Shown: positions 6,510 to 14,150 of the stretch, piece by piece | Layout of the letters: each line of letters starts with the position of its first letter | How positions within the stretch are numbered: position 1 is the first letter of the stretch | Assembly (NCBI GenBank): GCA_021800745.1 | Contig: JAJYYS010000020.1 | Location: 1 to 15,874, forward strand | Length of the DNA: 15,874 nucleotides | From: a bacterium | GTDB lineage: Bacteria > SZUA-79 > Acidulodesulfobacterales > Acidulodesulfobacteraceae | Direction of reading: 5' to 3' | The notes under the pieces: generated by a model | What the model saw: only the letters and a program-made list of their open reading frames with translations | The model's database searches: none | What the model was told of the DNA's origin: nothing | Program-made: the position numbers and the translations under genes

Positions 6510-8669
6510 CTATTTAGAACCGCTTTTATTTAAAATGCCGTTAACCTCATTCAATAGCTGAGGATATTCCACGCCTTTAATAAGATACCTTTCCACGCCT
6601 ATTTTAAATCCTGCCTGCTTGTCTTCCACTACGGATAAAATTATAATGGGAATACCTATAGTATCGGGATTGTTTTTTAAAACCCTTGCCACGTCGAATC
6701 CGCTTAAACCCGGCATCATAACGTCTAATATAATAAGGTCGTATTTTTTGCGCTTTATTTTATTTAAAGCCTCTAGTCCGTCTGCGGCTTCCTCGGTAAC
6801 GTAGCCGGAATATTCCAACTCCTGCTTCAAAAGTCCCCTTATAGCCTCGTCGTCGTCCACTATCAATATGTTTTTGGAAACGCTGTCGTAGTTTAATACC
6901 GGAGGGGTGGAGTTTTTAAGCTGCGTTATAAAATCTTTTATATGCGCCGCGCCGACTTTCTCCGCATAACGCGGAGCGGTAAAATAAAACGTGCTTCCTT
7001 CTCCTTCTTTGCTTTCCGCCCATATCTTCCCTCCGTAATGTTCTACAATCTGCTTGCATATGGGAAGTCCGAGCCCCGTGCCTTTGGGCTTATCGGTAAG
7101 AGTGTCCCCGACCTGCTTGAACTTTTCGAACACTTTATTTAAGTTGTCTTTGCTTATACCCATACCTTTATCCGAAACGCTTATGAGTACGAAATCTCCG
7201 CTTGATTTTGCCCGTATCGTTATATCTCCTTTATCGGTAAACTTTACGGCGTTGGATAAAAGATTTATAACGACCTGAATAAATCTGTCTTTATCGGCGA
7301 ATATTTCGGGAAGGTCGTCTTCTATGTCCGTTATTATGCCGAGTCCTTTCTCGCTAAAGATGGAGGATGTCGCCGATACGGCATGTTCTACGACATATCT
7401 GGCGGTGAATCGTTCGTCCTTCCATTCTATTTTTCCGGCTTCCATTTTGGCTATGTCCAGGACGTCGTTTATAAGCGAAGTAAGCCTCTGTCCTTCGGAT
7501 ATTATTATATCTAAATTGCTTTCTATCTGGTCTGCGGTTTTTTTAGTCTTTTTGTCTTCCAAGACGAGCATGGGGTATATAACGTCTTTGAATTTCTTGC
7601 TTATGATGTTGGCAAAACCCAGTATGGAAGTAAGGGGCGTCCTTAATTCGTGGGATACGGTAGATATGAAATCGGTCTTCATCATATCCACCTCTTTTTC
7701 CTTTGTGATGTCCCTTACGGTAACGACGACGCCCATAAAAGCGTCTGCGGCATAATCGTCTTTCGACAGGCTGTTTTCGATGTCTAAATACATCGACGTT
7801 GCGGTAGCTTTGCAGGTTCTGTTTCCGCTAAGACTGATTTCATCGGTATAAATGTTTTTTTTATTTATATCTCTGTCTAAAAATACTTTATCTATTAAGG
7901 CATTCATTTTTTTGTCAAAAAGGCGGGGTAAATCATCCCCTATATTTTTTTCGTTAAAACCGAACATAGATAGAAAAGCAAAGTTATAGGAAGATATTTT
8001 TTTATAAATGTTTACGACGAAAAGGGCATCCGCTAAACTTGAAACAATAACCGACGACTGGCTTTCCTGCCTTTTTCTTTCGTCTATGTCCTGAAATATC
8101 CAGACCGAATCCGCATTATCCGCCTCGTCGGGATTGGCGGATTTTCCGGACAGAAGACACCAGAATTCCGAGCCGTCTTTTCTTTTTGCTATATATTCCA
8201 CCTTATATTCCAGACCGGCTCTTACGGTAGAGTATGCGCCTCTGCCTATTTCTTGGAAATCGCGGTCGGAACGGTAGCATATTCTAGATAATTTTCCGGT
8301 TAATTCATCGGGCGAATCGTATCCGAATAATTCCGCCATTTTTTTATTTACTAAAATAAAACGTCTTTCCCGCACAAGAGTAATACCGACCGAAGAATTA
8401 TTCAACATTGCTCCGTAAATTTTTTGCGTCCACGATGCTTTATTTTCGGCTTCCGCAAGACTGCGTACGTAATCTTCGGTTCTTATAAGCGAATTCCTGT
8501 ATTCGGCGGCAAGAGAGATAATGGATTCGGCAAGTTCGGAGCTTGCCAGACCGGAAATTTCTGACAAAGATTCAAATTCGTGGTTTAAAATTTTTTTAAT
8601 ATATGCGGAAATTCCTGCCGACTCTTTTTCGATATTATTTTTATTATTTTCCATAATTTTTACCGGCAA
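6510..8669 (-). CDS. Hybrid sensor histidine kinase HK2 (PAS-PAS-HisKA-HATPase-REC)
   Basis: A 719-residue soluble hybrid kinase. A helical N-terminus (about 1-80) precedes PAS-A (about 85-198), which is clearly paralogous to the HK1 PAS domains (YRSDRDFQEIGR, KRKDGSEFWCLLSG). A second, divergent PAS-B (about 205-320) lacks that signature. From residue about 319 to 706 the protein is identical to HK1: H340 in SHELRTPL, the HATPase boxes, and a receiver with D649 and K698. It ends with its own tail, NEVNGILNKSGSK. No membrane helix and no Hpt domain are present. The start is uncertain. TTG at 8669 has a GGGA about 9 bases upstream, while ATG at 8654 (MENNKN) lacks a clear ribosome binding site. 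Only 3 bases separate 8669 from the activator stop codon, so the two are almost certainly co-transcribed and translationally coupled. Confidence 0.93.
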   Translation of the reverse strand: MPVKIMENNKNNIEKESAGISAYIKKILNHEFESLSEISGLASSELAESIISLAAEYRNSLIRTEDYVRSLAEAENKASWTQKIYGAMLNNSSVGITLVRERRFILVNKKMAELFGYDSPDELTGKLSRICYRSDRDFQEIGRGAYSTVRAGLEYKVEYIAKRKDGSEFWCLLSGKSANPDEADNADSVWIFQDIDERKRQESQSSVIVSSLADALFVVNIYKKISSYNFAFLSMFGFNEKNIGDDLPRLFDKKMNALIDKVFLDRDINKKNIYTDEISLSGNRTCKATATSMYLDIENSLSKDDYAADAFMGVVVTVRDITKEKEVDMMKTDFISTVSHELRTPLTSILGFANIISKKFKDVIYPMLVLEDKKTKKTADQIESNLDIIISEGQRLTSLINDVLDIAKMEAGKIEWKDERFTARYVVEHAVSATSSIFSEKGLGIITDIEDDLPEIFADKDRFIQVVINLLSNAVKFTDKGDITIRAKSSGDFVLISVSDKGMGISKDNLNKVFEKFKQVGDTLTDKPKGTGLGLPICKQIVEHYGGKIWAESKEGEGSTFYFTAPRYAEKVGAAHIKDFITQLKNSTPPVLNYDSVSKNILIVDDDEAIRGLLKQELEYSGYVTEEAADGLEALNKIKRKKYDLIILDVMMPGLSGFDVARVLKNNPDTIGIPIIILSVVEDKQAGFKIGVERYLIKGVEYPQLLNEVNGILNKSGSK
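6553..7713. repeat. 1161-bp perfect direct repeat, copy 2 (kinase core of HK2)
   Basis: This is the partner of 3869-5029, in the same orientation with 1523 bases between the copies. No substitution was found, including at synonymous codon positions, whereas the flanking PAS-coding and C-terminal tail sequences differ. That pattern points to recent gene conversion or duplication. Confidence 0.95.
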
Positions 8670-8672
8670 GTT

Positions 8673-10502
8673 TCATATTCCCAACCTTATCATTTTTTTT
8701 CTTAAACCTTCCCTCGTTATTCCTAATATTTTCGCGGCGGCTGATTTATTCCACCGTGATTTTTCGAGCGCCGTTTTAATCAATATAGTTTCGTTTTCTT
8801 CTATAGTCGCCGTTTTTTCCTCTTTTGCCGCATTGCCGCCGAATGAACTATATTTTCTGATATTTTCGGATAAATCCTCGGAAGCGATTCTGCCGGAAAT
8901 ATTTAATGCCACAGCCCTTTCTATTTCGTTCTCCAGCTCTCTTATGTTTCCCTGCCAGTCGTAATCGGTGAGCGCATCTATTGCATCCTCAGTAAATTGC
9001 ATATTGCGTCTCTCCAATTTTACGGCATTATTTTTTAAAAAATAATTCGCAAGAACGGCTATGTCTTCCTTTCTGTCCCGCAGAGGCGGTATATTAAGAT
9101 TTATTACGTTAAGCCTGTAAAATAAATCTTTCCTGAAATTTCCGCACGCTATTTCCTTTTTTAAGTCTTTATTGGTTGCGGCTATTATCCTTACGTCGAA
9201 GGGCGCCGGCTTAGATCCCCCTACCGGAACGACCTCTCTGTCCTGAATCATTCTCAATACCTTAGCCTGTCCCGATAAAGGCATATCTCCAATTTCATCC
9301 AGAAAAAGGGTGCCTTTATCCGCATCCAACACCCTGCCTCTGCGCTTATCGACGCCGGTAGCGACCCCTTTTTCGATGCCGAACAGTTCGCTTTCGAATA
9401 TAGATTCGGGTATAGCAGAACAGTTAACGGCGATAAAAGGCTTCTCCGCCCTCGCGCTGGAGTAATGAATGGCTTTAGCCGCAAGCTCTTTGCCCGTCCC
9501 GCTTTCTCCGGTTATAAGAACGTTGGAAGAAATATCGGCTATCTTATTTATTTTGTCTAATAAGTCTTGAACCTGCCTGCTTATGCCCAGTATTTTTTTA
9601 GGAGAAAATTTCTGCCTTAGATTTTGCTTCAGATTTATATTTTCATTGGATATAATCTCTTTTGCCGTATTAAGCTCTTTATTTTTTTCCTGAAGTTTAT
9701 CGGCGCGTTCTTTTTCGATATTATAAAGCCTTGTAATTTCTATAGAATTTGCCGCATAGGAAGCGATTGTAGATAAAATTTTAAAGTCCGAAGAAATATA
9801 ATACGCCGCCTCTTTAAAAGAACATACGTTTATAAGCCCGATATTCTTACCTTTTGTTTTTAAAGGAACGGACATAAAAGAATAAGCGTCTCCGCCTGAA
9901 TTTATTTTAACTTTTTTTCTTCCGCCCCAGTCTTTTTCGATATTTTCGTTGATAATTTCGCCTTTGCCGATCTTAAAAACCTTGGCGTTGATTTTTTCTA
10001 TATTTTTTTTATAACCGGCGCCGTAGTGATTTTTCCCGTATGAAGAAAGAATATCCAAGGTCTTGCCGGCCTCGTTAAAAATTATTATCGAGGCATACTC
10101 GAATTTTATAAGCTTTAAAAGTTCGCTTATAATAAAATCTGCTATTTCCGCAGGTTTAGGGCATAACGACATCAGGTCGTTAATATTATAAAGCAGATCG
10201 TATTCTTTATATTTCTGGAGTATTTCTTCGGCAAGCGACCTCTGCACCGACAGTGACCGTATGGAACGCGACAGAATCGCCGCCGCACCCTCGGCTCCAC
10301 GCTTTCCCGAAACTCTGCCTATTTCTTCTCCATCTATTTTTATAGGAAAAGAAGGCGATTTTGCTGCAGTAGGTCCGCCGGCAATCAAACTGCCTGCGCC
10401 GTCCAGAACGGAAACGGGCTCGGAGGAAATATCGGCTATATTTTCCAATAAAACAAAGTTTTCTTTTTTTGAAAAAAATTTTTTTAGGTTAAATTCTTTC
10501 AA
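8673..10502 (-). CDS. GAF-AAA+-Fis-type regulator (sigma-54 activator family, variant GAFTGA)
   Basis: A 609-residue regulator in the bacterial enhancer-binding family. Order: small input domain (1-95), linker QKYKEYDLLY (96-105), GAF (about 110-262), coiled coil (about 262-295), AAA+ domain (about 300-530) and a C-terminal Fis-type helix-turn-helix (about 584-607, NKSAAAKILGITREGLRKKM). Walker A is GESGTGKE (332-339), Walker B is GTLFLDEIGD (397-406), and the sensor region FRKDLFYRLNV is intact. The sigma-54 contact loop, normally GAFTGA, reads GVATGV (379-384): the threonine is kept but the phenylalanine is replaced by alanine. Classical sigma-54 activation is therefore uncertain. There is no receiver domain, so control is likely through the GAF ligand or by the co-transcribed kinase HK2. 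It starts with TTG, preceded by AGGGG about 9 bases upstream. It lies just downstream of the hydrogenase operon and could regulate it, by inference from adjacency. Confidence 0.9.
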   Translation of the reverse strand: MKEFNLKKFFSKKENFVLLENIADISSEPVSVLDGAGSLIAGGPTAAKSPSFPIKIDGEEIGRVSGKRGAEGAAAILSRSIRSLSVQRSLAEEILQKYKEYDLLYNINDLMSLCPKPAEIADFIISELLKLIKFEYASIIIFNEAGKTLDILSSYGKNHYGAGYKKNIEKINAKVFKIGKGEIINENIEKDWGGRKKVKINSGGDAYSFMSVPLKTKGKNIGLINVCSFKEAAYYISSDFKILSTIASYAANSIEITRLYNIEKERADKLQEKNKELNTAKEIISNENINLKQNLRQKFSPKKILGISRQVQDLLDKINKIADISSNVLITGESGTGKELAAKAIHYSSARAEKPFIAVNCSAIPESIFESELFGIEKGVATGVDKRRGRVLDADKGTLFLDEIGDMPLSGQAKVLRMIQDREVVPVGGSKPAPFDVRIIAATNKDLKKEIACGNFRKDLFYRLNVINLNIPPLRDRKEDIAVLANYFLKNNAVKLERRNMQFTEDAIDALTDYDWQGNIRELENEIERAVALNISGRIASEDLSENIRKYSSFGGNAAKEEKTATIEENETILIKTALEKSRWNKSAAAKILGITREGLRKKMIRLGI

Positions 10503-10564
10503 GAATAAATACCCCTATTCCTTTCTTTAGTAAAAAAATGAAGATGAACTCTATTAAGAGGACG

Positions 10565-10577
10565 GCCGTATCACGGC
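10565..10577. repeat. Short palindrome in the gap upstream of the activator
   Basis: GCCGT and ACGGC flank a 3-base loop in the 136-bp gap between the TusA-like gene and the activator. It has no T-tract on either strand after the stem, so it does not look like a terminator. It could be a protein-binding half-site pair or chance. Otherwise the gap shows nothing I can name. Confidence 0.3.
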
Positions 10578-10638
10578 AAAACAAATTTGCGATAAACATA
10601 TTTTATTTTACTGCAGATATATTTGCTTAATTAGACTA

Positions 10639-10860
10639 TTAAAACTGGATCTGCGCTTTTTTTGCCCCTGCTTCTTCTTTAATCCACATAAGCATTTTTT
10701 TAGATCTCTGGCACCAGTCTTTTACGTCGTTTTCAAAAGTCGAACAGTCTGCAAGGATTTCTATTATATCTCCGGCTTTCATTTTTATTGCGGTAGCCGT
10801 GATTTTTAAAATAGGCTGGGGGCATTTAAGCCCTCTTGCGTCGATTGTCTGTGTAGGCAT
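10639..10860 (-). CDS. tusA: TusA/SirA-family sulfur carrier protein
   Basis: A 73-residue protein of standard family size. The hallmark CPxP motif is at residues 13-16 (GLKCPQPIL), with C13 the persulfide-carrying cysteine, preceded by the typical DARGLKCP start. The family relays sulfane sulfur in tRNA thiolation, molybdenum-cofactor pathways or dissimilatory sulfur metabolism, and acts in the cytoplasm. The ATG follows an excellent CGGAGG. It is 104 bp downstream of mvhD, with a minus-strand TATAAT (10926-10921) in the gap that might give it a separate promoter, although no -35 is convincing. Its position after hdrA-mvhD suggests a role tied to sulfur or redox metabolism rather than tRNA modification, but this is inference. 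Confidence 0.9.
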   Translation of the reverse strand: MPTQTIDARGLKCPQPILKITATAIKMKAGDIIEILADCSTFENDVKDWCQRSKKMLMWIKEEAGAKKAQIQF

Positions 10861-10964
10861 TTTTTGAATCCTCCGTTTTCTATAATTAATTCTTTTATAA
10901 ATTTATATTAATTATAAACGATTATAATACGTAATTCAAATATTTAAAATAAAAAATGGGGTAT

Positions 10965-11438
10965 TTAAATCTTTAACGGACCTAATTTTTTAACCGCTTT
11001 CACCGTTTCGTTTATTACGGAAACGAAACGGTCGCCTTCGCCCGCCGATACGTAGTCGAAACGGCACCTTTCTTCTTCTATTCCGAACTGCTTGAGTAAG
11101 CTCAATAACAGCCTATGCCTCTGGACTGCCCTGTAATTGCCTTCTTTATAGTGGCAATCCCCCGGATGGCAGGCAAGAATCATAACTCCATCCGCTCCTT
11201 TTTCAAAAGCTTCCAGAATAAACTGCGGGTCTATTCTTCCGCTGCACATAACTTTAATTACGCTGACGTTAGGGGAATAGGGCTTTTGAGCCGCTCCCGC
11301 TTTATCCGCCCCCGCATACGAACACCAGTTACATAAAAAACCGATTATTCTTGGCTCAAAAACTTCCATTTTCTTTGCTTTTTCGATATTTACGGTATTA
11401 TCCGGCATATTCTCTTTAATGACCGTGGAATTCCGCAT
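10965..11438 (-). CDS. mvhD: MvhD-type [2Fe-2S] electron transfer subunit
   Basis: A 157-residue protein matching the hydrogenase delta subunit family (MvhD/FlpD). The signature cysteines are FLCNWCSYAGAD (C36, C39), VMCSGRIDP (C65) and LACHPGDCHY (C90, C95), which fit the single [2Fe-2S] cluster of this family. MvhD physically links the MvhAG hydrogenase to HdrA and passes electrons to the HdrA flavin. The start used here has an AGGAGG about 10 bases upstream. It gives roughly 23 residues before the usual family start (EPRIIGF), a slightly long and poorly conserved N-terminus. M24 is an alternative but has no visible ribosome binding site. The gene lies 53 bp downstream of hdrA, in the expected order for an Hdr-Mvh unit. 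Confidence 0.93.
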   Translation of the reverse strand: MRNSTVIKENMPDNTVNIEKAKKMEVFEPRIIGFLCNWCSYAGADKAGAAQKPYSPNVSVIKVMCSGRIDPQFILEAFEKGADGVMILACHPGDCHYKEGNYRAVQRHRLLLSLLKQFGIEEERCRFDYVSAGEGDRFVSVINETVKAVKKLGPLKI

Positions 11439-11491
11439 GATTGTACTTCCTCCTCTGTTTTTTTATATTTTGATTCAAAAGATTATTATTT

Positions 11492-13522
11492 TTACGCCAG
11501 CATAATTCCTATTTCGGCAAATATCTCCTCGTTCGTGAACCCGTTCGCCTTAATAGCCGACGACGGACAGGCGGCGGCGCACGTTCCGCACCCCTGACAC
11601 AATAGTTCGTTTACTAAAGACGCCTCTTCCTTCCCGTCGAAGGATATAGCCTTATATGGACATACGCCGATGCATACCTTGCACCCGGAGCATCTTTCCT
11701 GATTAACTACGGCAGATATAGGGTCGATAGAGAGTTTTTTCCCTGCCACGAGTCCGGAAAGAACATATCCCGCCGCCGCCATGCCTTCGCTCATCGCCCC
11801 CTTTATATCCATAGGCGAATGACAGCTTCCGGCAAGATATACGCCTTTTATCGTGCTTTTTCCAACATCCGTTCTTCCGTGAAGTTCTTCGAAAAATCCG
11901 TTTTTATCCCTGACGACTTCCAGTATTCCGGCTAATCCGTCCATATCCCCGCCGGGGACTACCGCCGGACATAATATTACGGCATCGACCGATATTTTTT
12001 CGCTTACTCCGCCGCCTCCGTTTTCAATTTCTCCCCCTCCGGCTCCGCCGCCCGAACCACAGGCGCCGCTTATCGAAAAAACTTTTTTGCCGCTTTCTTC
12101 CGCGACCGTCATTCCGTTTATATCTCTTACTCTTATAAAAACCGTATTTTTATCTTCCGCCGCATGCCTGTATAGGCTGCCGCTTTCCTTTCCCGGGATT
12201 ACTATTTCTTTATATAAGTGATATATCTTAGCCGAAGGTATTTTGTTTCTTATGATATGATTAAATTTAAAGGCATATTCACAGCATATTCCGGAGCAGT
12301 AATCTTTATGATTTTTATCTAAACTGCCTACGCAGTGGACTATCGCAAAAGATTGAGGCTCTTTGCCGTCAGGCGTCTCAATCTTCCCTTCGGTAGGTCC
12401 GTTGGATGCAAGAATTCTCTCGAATTCGATGCTATTGTAAACGGCGGGTATTTTCCCGTAACCTAAGGAAGAAATTTTTCCGCAGTCGTATAAAGCCGAA
12501 CCTGTCGCTAAAATAATGCTTCCGGCATTTCTCTCTATAATCTCCTCTTTTTCGTCGAATTTAAAAACTTCTTCGCCTACCGGACAAGCGTCTATGCACA
12601 GCCGGCAAGAACCGTCGTCTGCGCCGTCGTTATCGTTAAATCTCAAGCAGACTCCGGCATTTATGTAAGGAACGTTAGGCAGCGCGCCGGCGAAGGAAAA
12701 ATCTATGGCTTTTCTTTCGTTCATATCGCAGTTAAAAGGATTTTTGAACGATGCCGGACAGGGCGCTATGCACTCAGCGCATCCGATGCATTTTTCGGCA
12801 TCTACGTAGCGCGGACTGCGTTTTATTTTAACGGTAAAGTTTCCGTAAGAGCCGACGACGTCTTCTATTTCAGACAGCGTTAAAAATTCTATATTGCCGG
12901 ATGCATTTCCGTGAAGAGCATCTCCCATAATAGGTTCTAGCATACAAGGTCCGCATTCCATATTGGGAAATATTTCTTCGTATCTCACGGGAAGCCCGCC
13001 TATAGTCGGCGACTTTTCGACTACGGTTACCTTTCTTCCGGCTTCCGCTAAACTTAAAGCCGCTTTAAGCCCTGCCGGACCGGCTCCGACAACTATGGCA
13101 TCCGGCGATACGTCTATTTCCTTTTTTTCTAAGGGCTCCTGAAGGTTAACCCTCGATATGGCTGCATTTATATAATGCACGGCTTTTTCGGCGGCTTTGT
13201 CTTTGTCTTCGGTAACCCATGCTACCTGCTCCCTTATGTTAATCATCTGCATCATATATGGATTGACCCCTGCCGCCGACAAAACGTCCATAAACGTTTT
13301 TTCGTGGTCTCTTGGAGAACATGCGGGTATCACGACGGCTTCTATGCCGTTATCCATAATATCTTTCCGCAAAAATTCCTTCCCCTCTTCCGAACATAAA
13401 AAGCCGTAATTTTTAAAAATAATGCCGCCGTTACTCTTTTTTACGGCATCTTCGACTTTTTCAGGATTGATTTTTTCCGATATATTCGTACCGCAATTAC
13501 AAAAATAAACGGCCGTCTTCAT
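11492..13522 (-). CDS. hdrA: HdrA-like FAD and iron-sulfur subunit (electron bifurcation)
   Basis: A 676-residue flavoprotein of the heterodisulfide reductase subunit A family. The N-terminal domain has C8, C10, C43 and C68 (PACSPRDHEKTF), typical of the HdrA N-terminal cluster. The FAD dinucleotide fold starts at VVGAGPAGLKAAL (144-156), with GPCM at 191-194. An inserted ferredoxin section has CxxCxxCxxxCP at 245-256 and a second cysteine set C306, C309, C313. The C-terminus carries two clean [4Fe-4S] motifs, C611/C614/C617/C621 and C642/C645/C648/C652. HdrA bifurcates hydrogenase electrons between ferredoxin and a higher-potential acceptor, usually through HdrBC, which are absent here. A glycine-rich low-complexity stretch (about 487-506) is unusual for the family. 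The ATG follows AGAGGTGGG. A 111-bp gap with a REP-like repeat separates it from the protease gene upstream. Confidence 0.94.
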   Translation of the reverse strand: MKTAVYFCNCGTNISEKINPEKVEDAVKKSNGGIIFKNYGFLCSEEGKEFLRKDIMDNGIEAVVIPACSPRDHEKTFMDVLSAAGVNPYMMQMINIREQVAWVTEDKDKAAEKAVHYINAAISRVNLQEPLEKKEIDVSPDAIVVGAGPAGLKAALSLAEAGRKVTVVEKSPTIGGLPVRYEEIFPNMECGPCMLEPIMGDALHGNASGNIEFLTLSEIEDVVGSYGNFTVKIKRSPRYVDAEKCIGCAECIAPCPASFKNPFNCDMNERKAIDFSFAGALPNVPYINAGVCLRFNDNDGADDGSCRLCIDACPVGEEVFKFDEKEEIIERNAGSIILATGSALYDCGKISSLGYGKIPAVYNSIEFERILASNGPTEGKIETPDGKEPQSFAIVHCVGSLDKNHKDYCSGICCEYAFKFNHIIRNKIPSAKIYHLYKEIVIPGKESGSLYRHAAEDKNTVFIRVRDINGMTVAEESGKKVFSISGACGSGGGAGGGEIENGGGGVSEKISVDAVILCPAVVPGGDMDGLAGILEVVRDKNGFFEELHGRTDVGKSTIKGVYLAGSCHSPMDIKGAMSEGMAAAGYVLSGLVAGKKLSIDPISAVVNQERCSGCKVCIGVCPYKAISFDGKEEASLVNELLCQGCGTCAAACPSSAIKANGFTNEEIFAEIGIMLA

Positions 13523-13556
13523 AACCCACCTCTATTGATTAATTTTTTTAATGTTT

Positions 13557-13584
13557 CGTCATTGCGAGTGCAACGAAGCAATCC
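13557..13584. repeat. REP-like dispersed repeat remnant
   Basis: The 28 bases closely resemble the widespread intergenic repeat family whose ends read TCATTGCGAG and GAAGCAATCC (terminal ATTGC/GCAAT inverted repeats). I recognise this family from many unrelated bacterial genomes, where its antisense translations produce spurious peptides. It lies in the 111-bp gap between the protease and hdrA genes, within the operon. Only one copy is visible in the window, so dispersal cannot be tested here. It could form a small mRNA hairpin between the two genes. Confidence 0.6.
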
Positions 13585-13633
13585 TATTATTTATAATAAA
13601 ATATGTCTTATGCGACTATGTTTACGGTATTCC

Positions 13634-14128
13634 TTAAAAATTCAGCGTCGATTTTATTTCATTTACCACGTTTATAAGCGCGCTTTCGACCTCTTCCGTC
13701 AGATTCTCGCCGAAATTTACGGTATCTTTTGCTTCTACGGCAAATATAATTATTTCCGACGGCAAAGATATGCCCAGATAATTTGCCGTTTCGATAGCCA
13801 TAGGCAGATCCACATCGTGGGTCGAAACAGTATTCCTTGTAAAAGGAATGTCTGGATAAATAAATTTAAAAACCGTTCCCGCTTTATGCCTGCCGGTAAC
13901 TATGGCGTCTATTATAACCGCTTTCCGAAATCCCGCCATATACTCCATAAGGTTTATCCCGCCCGTGGATACTTCTATAAATTCCGTAACTTCGGAACTG
14001 CCTTTATGCTTCGCTTTATATATAGATTCTAAAACTTTAACGGCTTTTATCCCTACGCCGTCGTCGGATAATATAGAATTGCCGATGCCTATAACCGCAG
14101 TTTTTGAATTATGATATATATTTTTCAT
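13634..14128 (-). CDS. [NiFe] hydrogenase maturation endopeptidase (HyaD/HycI family)
   Basis: A 164-residue protease that cleaves the C-terminal tail of the hydrogenase large subunit after nickel insertion. The N-terminal signature is VIGIGNSILSDDGVGIKAV (12-30). Likely nickel-recognition residues are D23, D74 (VIIDAI) and H104 (VSTHDVDLP), matching the acidic-acidic-histidine set of the family. Its length matches that of E. coli HyaD/HycI-type enzymes. It lies 22 bp downstream of mvhA, whose product has a matching 29-residue tail after the DPCxxCxxH motif, so the substrate is most likely MvhA. The ATG has only a weak ribosome binding site (ACGGA), suggesting coupling to upstream translation. 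Confidence 0.93.
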   Translation of the reverse strand: MKNIYHNSKTAVIGIGNSILSDDGVGIKAVKVLESIYKAKHKGSSEVTEFIEVSTGGINLMEYMAGFRKAVIIDAIVTGRHKAGTVFKFIYPDIPFTRNTVSTHDVDLPMAIETANYLGISLPSEIIIFAVEAKDTVNFGENLTEEVESALINVVNEIKSTLNF

Positions 14129-14150
14129 TTAAATTTCCGTCCGATTTTTG

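Noticed and set aside
3869..7713. Insertion sequence or mobile element carrying the kinase core
   Set aside because: The repeat has no transposase, no terminal inverted repeats and no target-site duplications, and it is wholly inside coding sequence in frame, which fits gene conversion better.
10565..10577. GCCGT/ACGGC palindrome as an intrinsic terminator of the hydrogenase operon
   Set aside because: The stem is only 5 bp and no T-tract follows it on the minus strand.
13535..14032. 165-codon plus-strand open frame opposite the maturation protease
   Set aside because: Its N-terminal part reads through the REP-like repeat (SLRVQRSNP is a typical spurious peptide from this repeat), and the rest is antisense to the protease.
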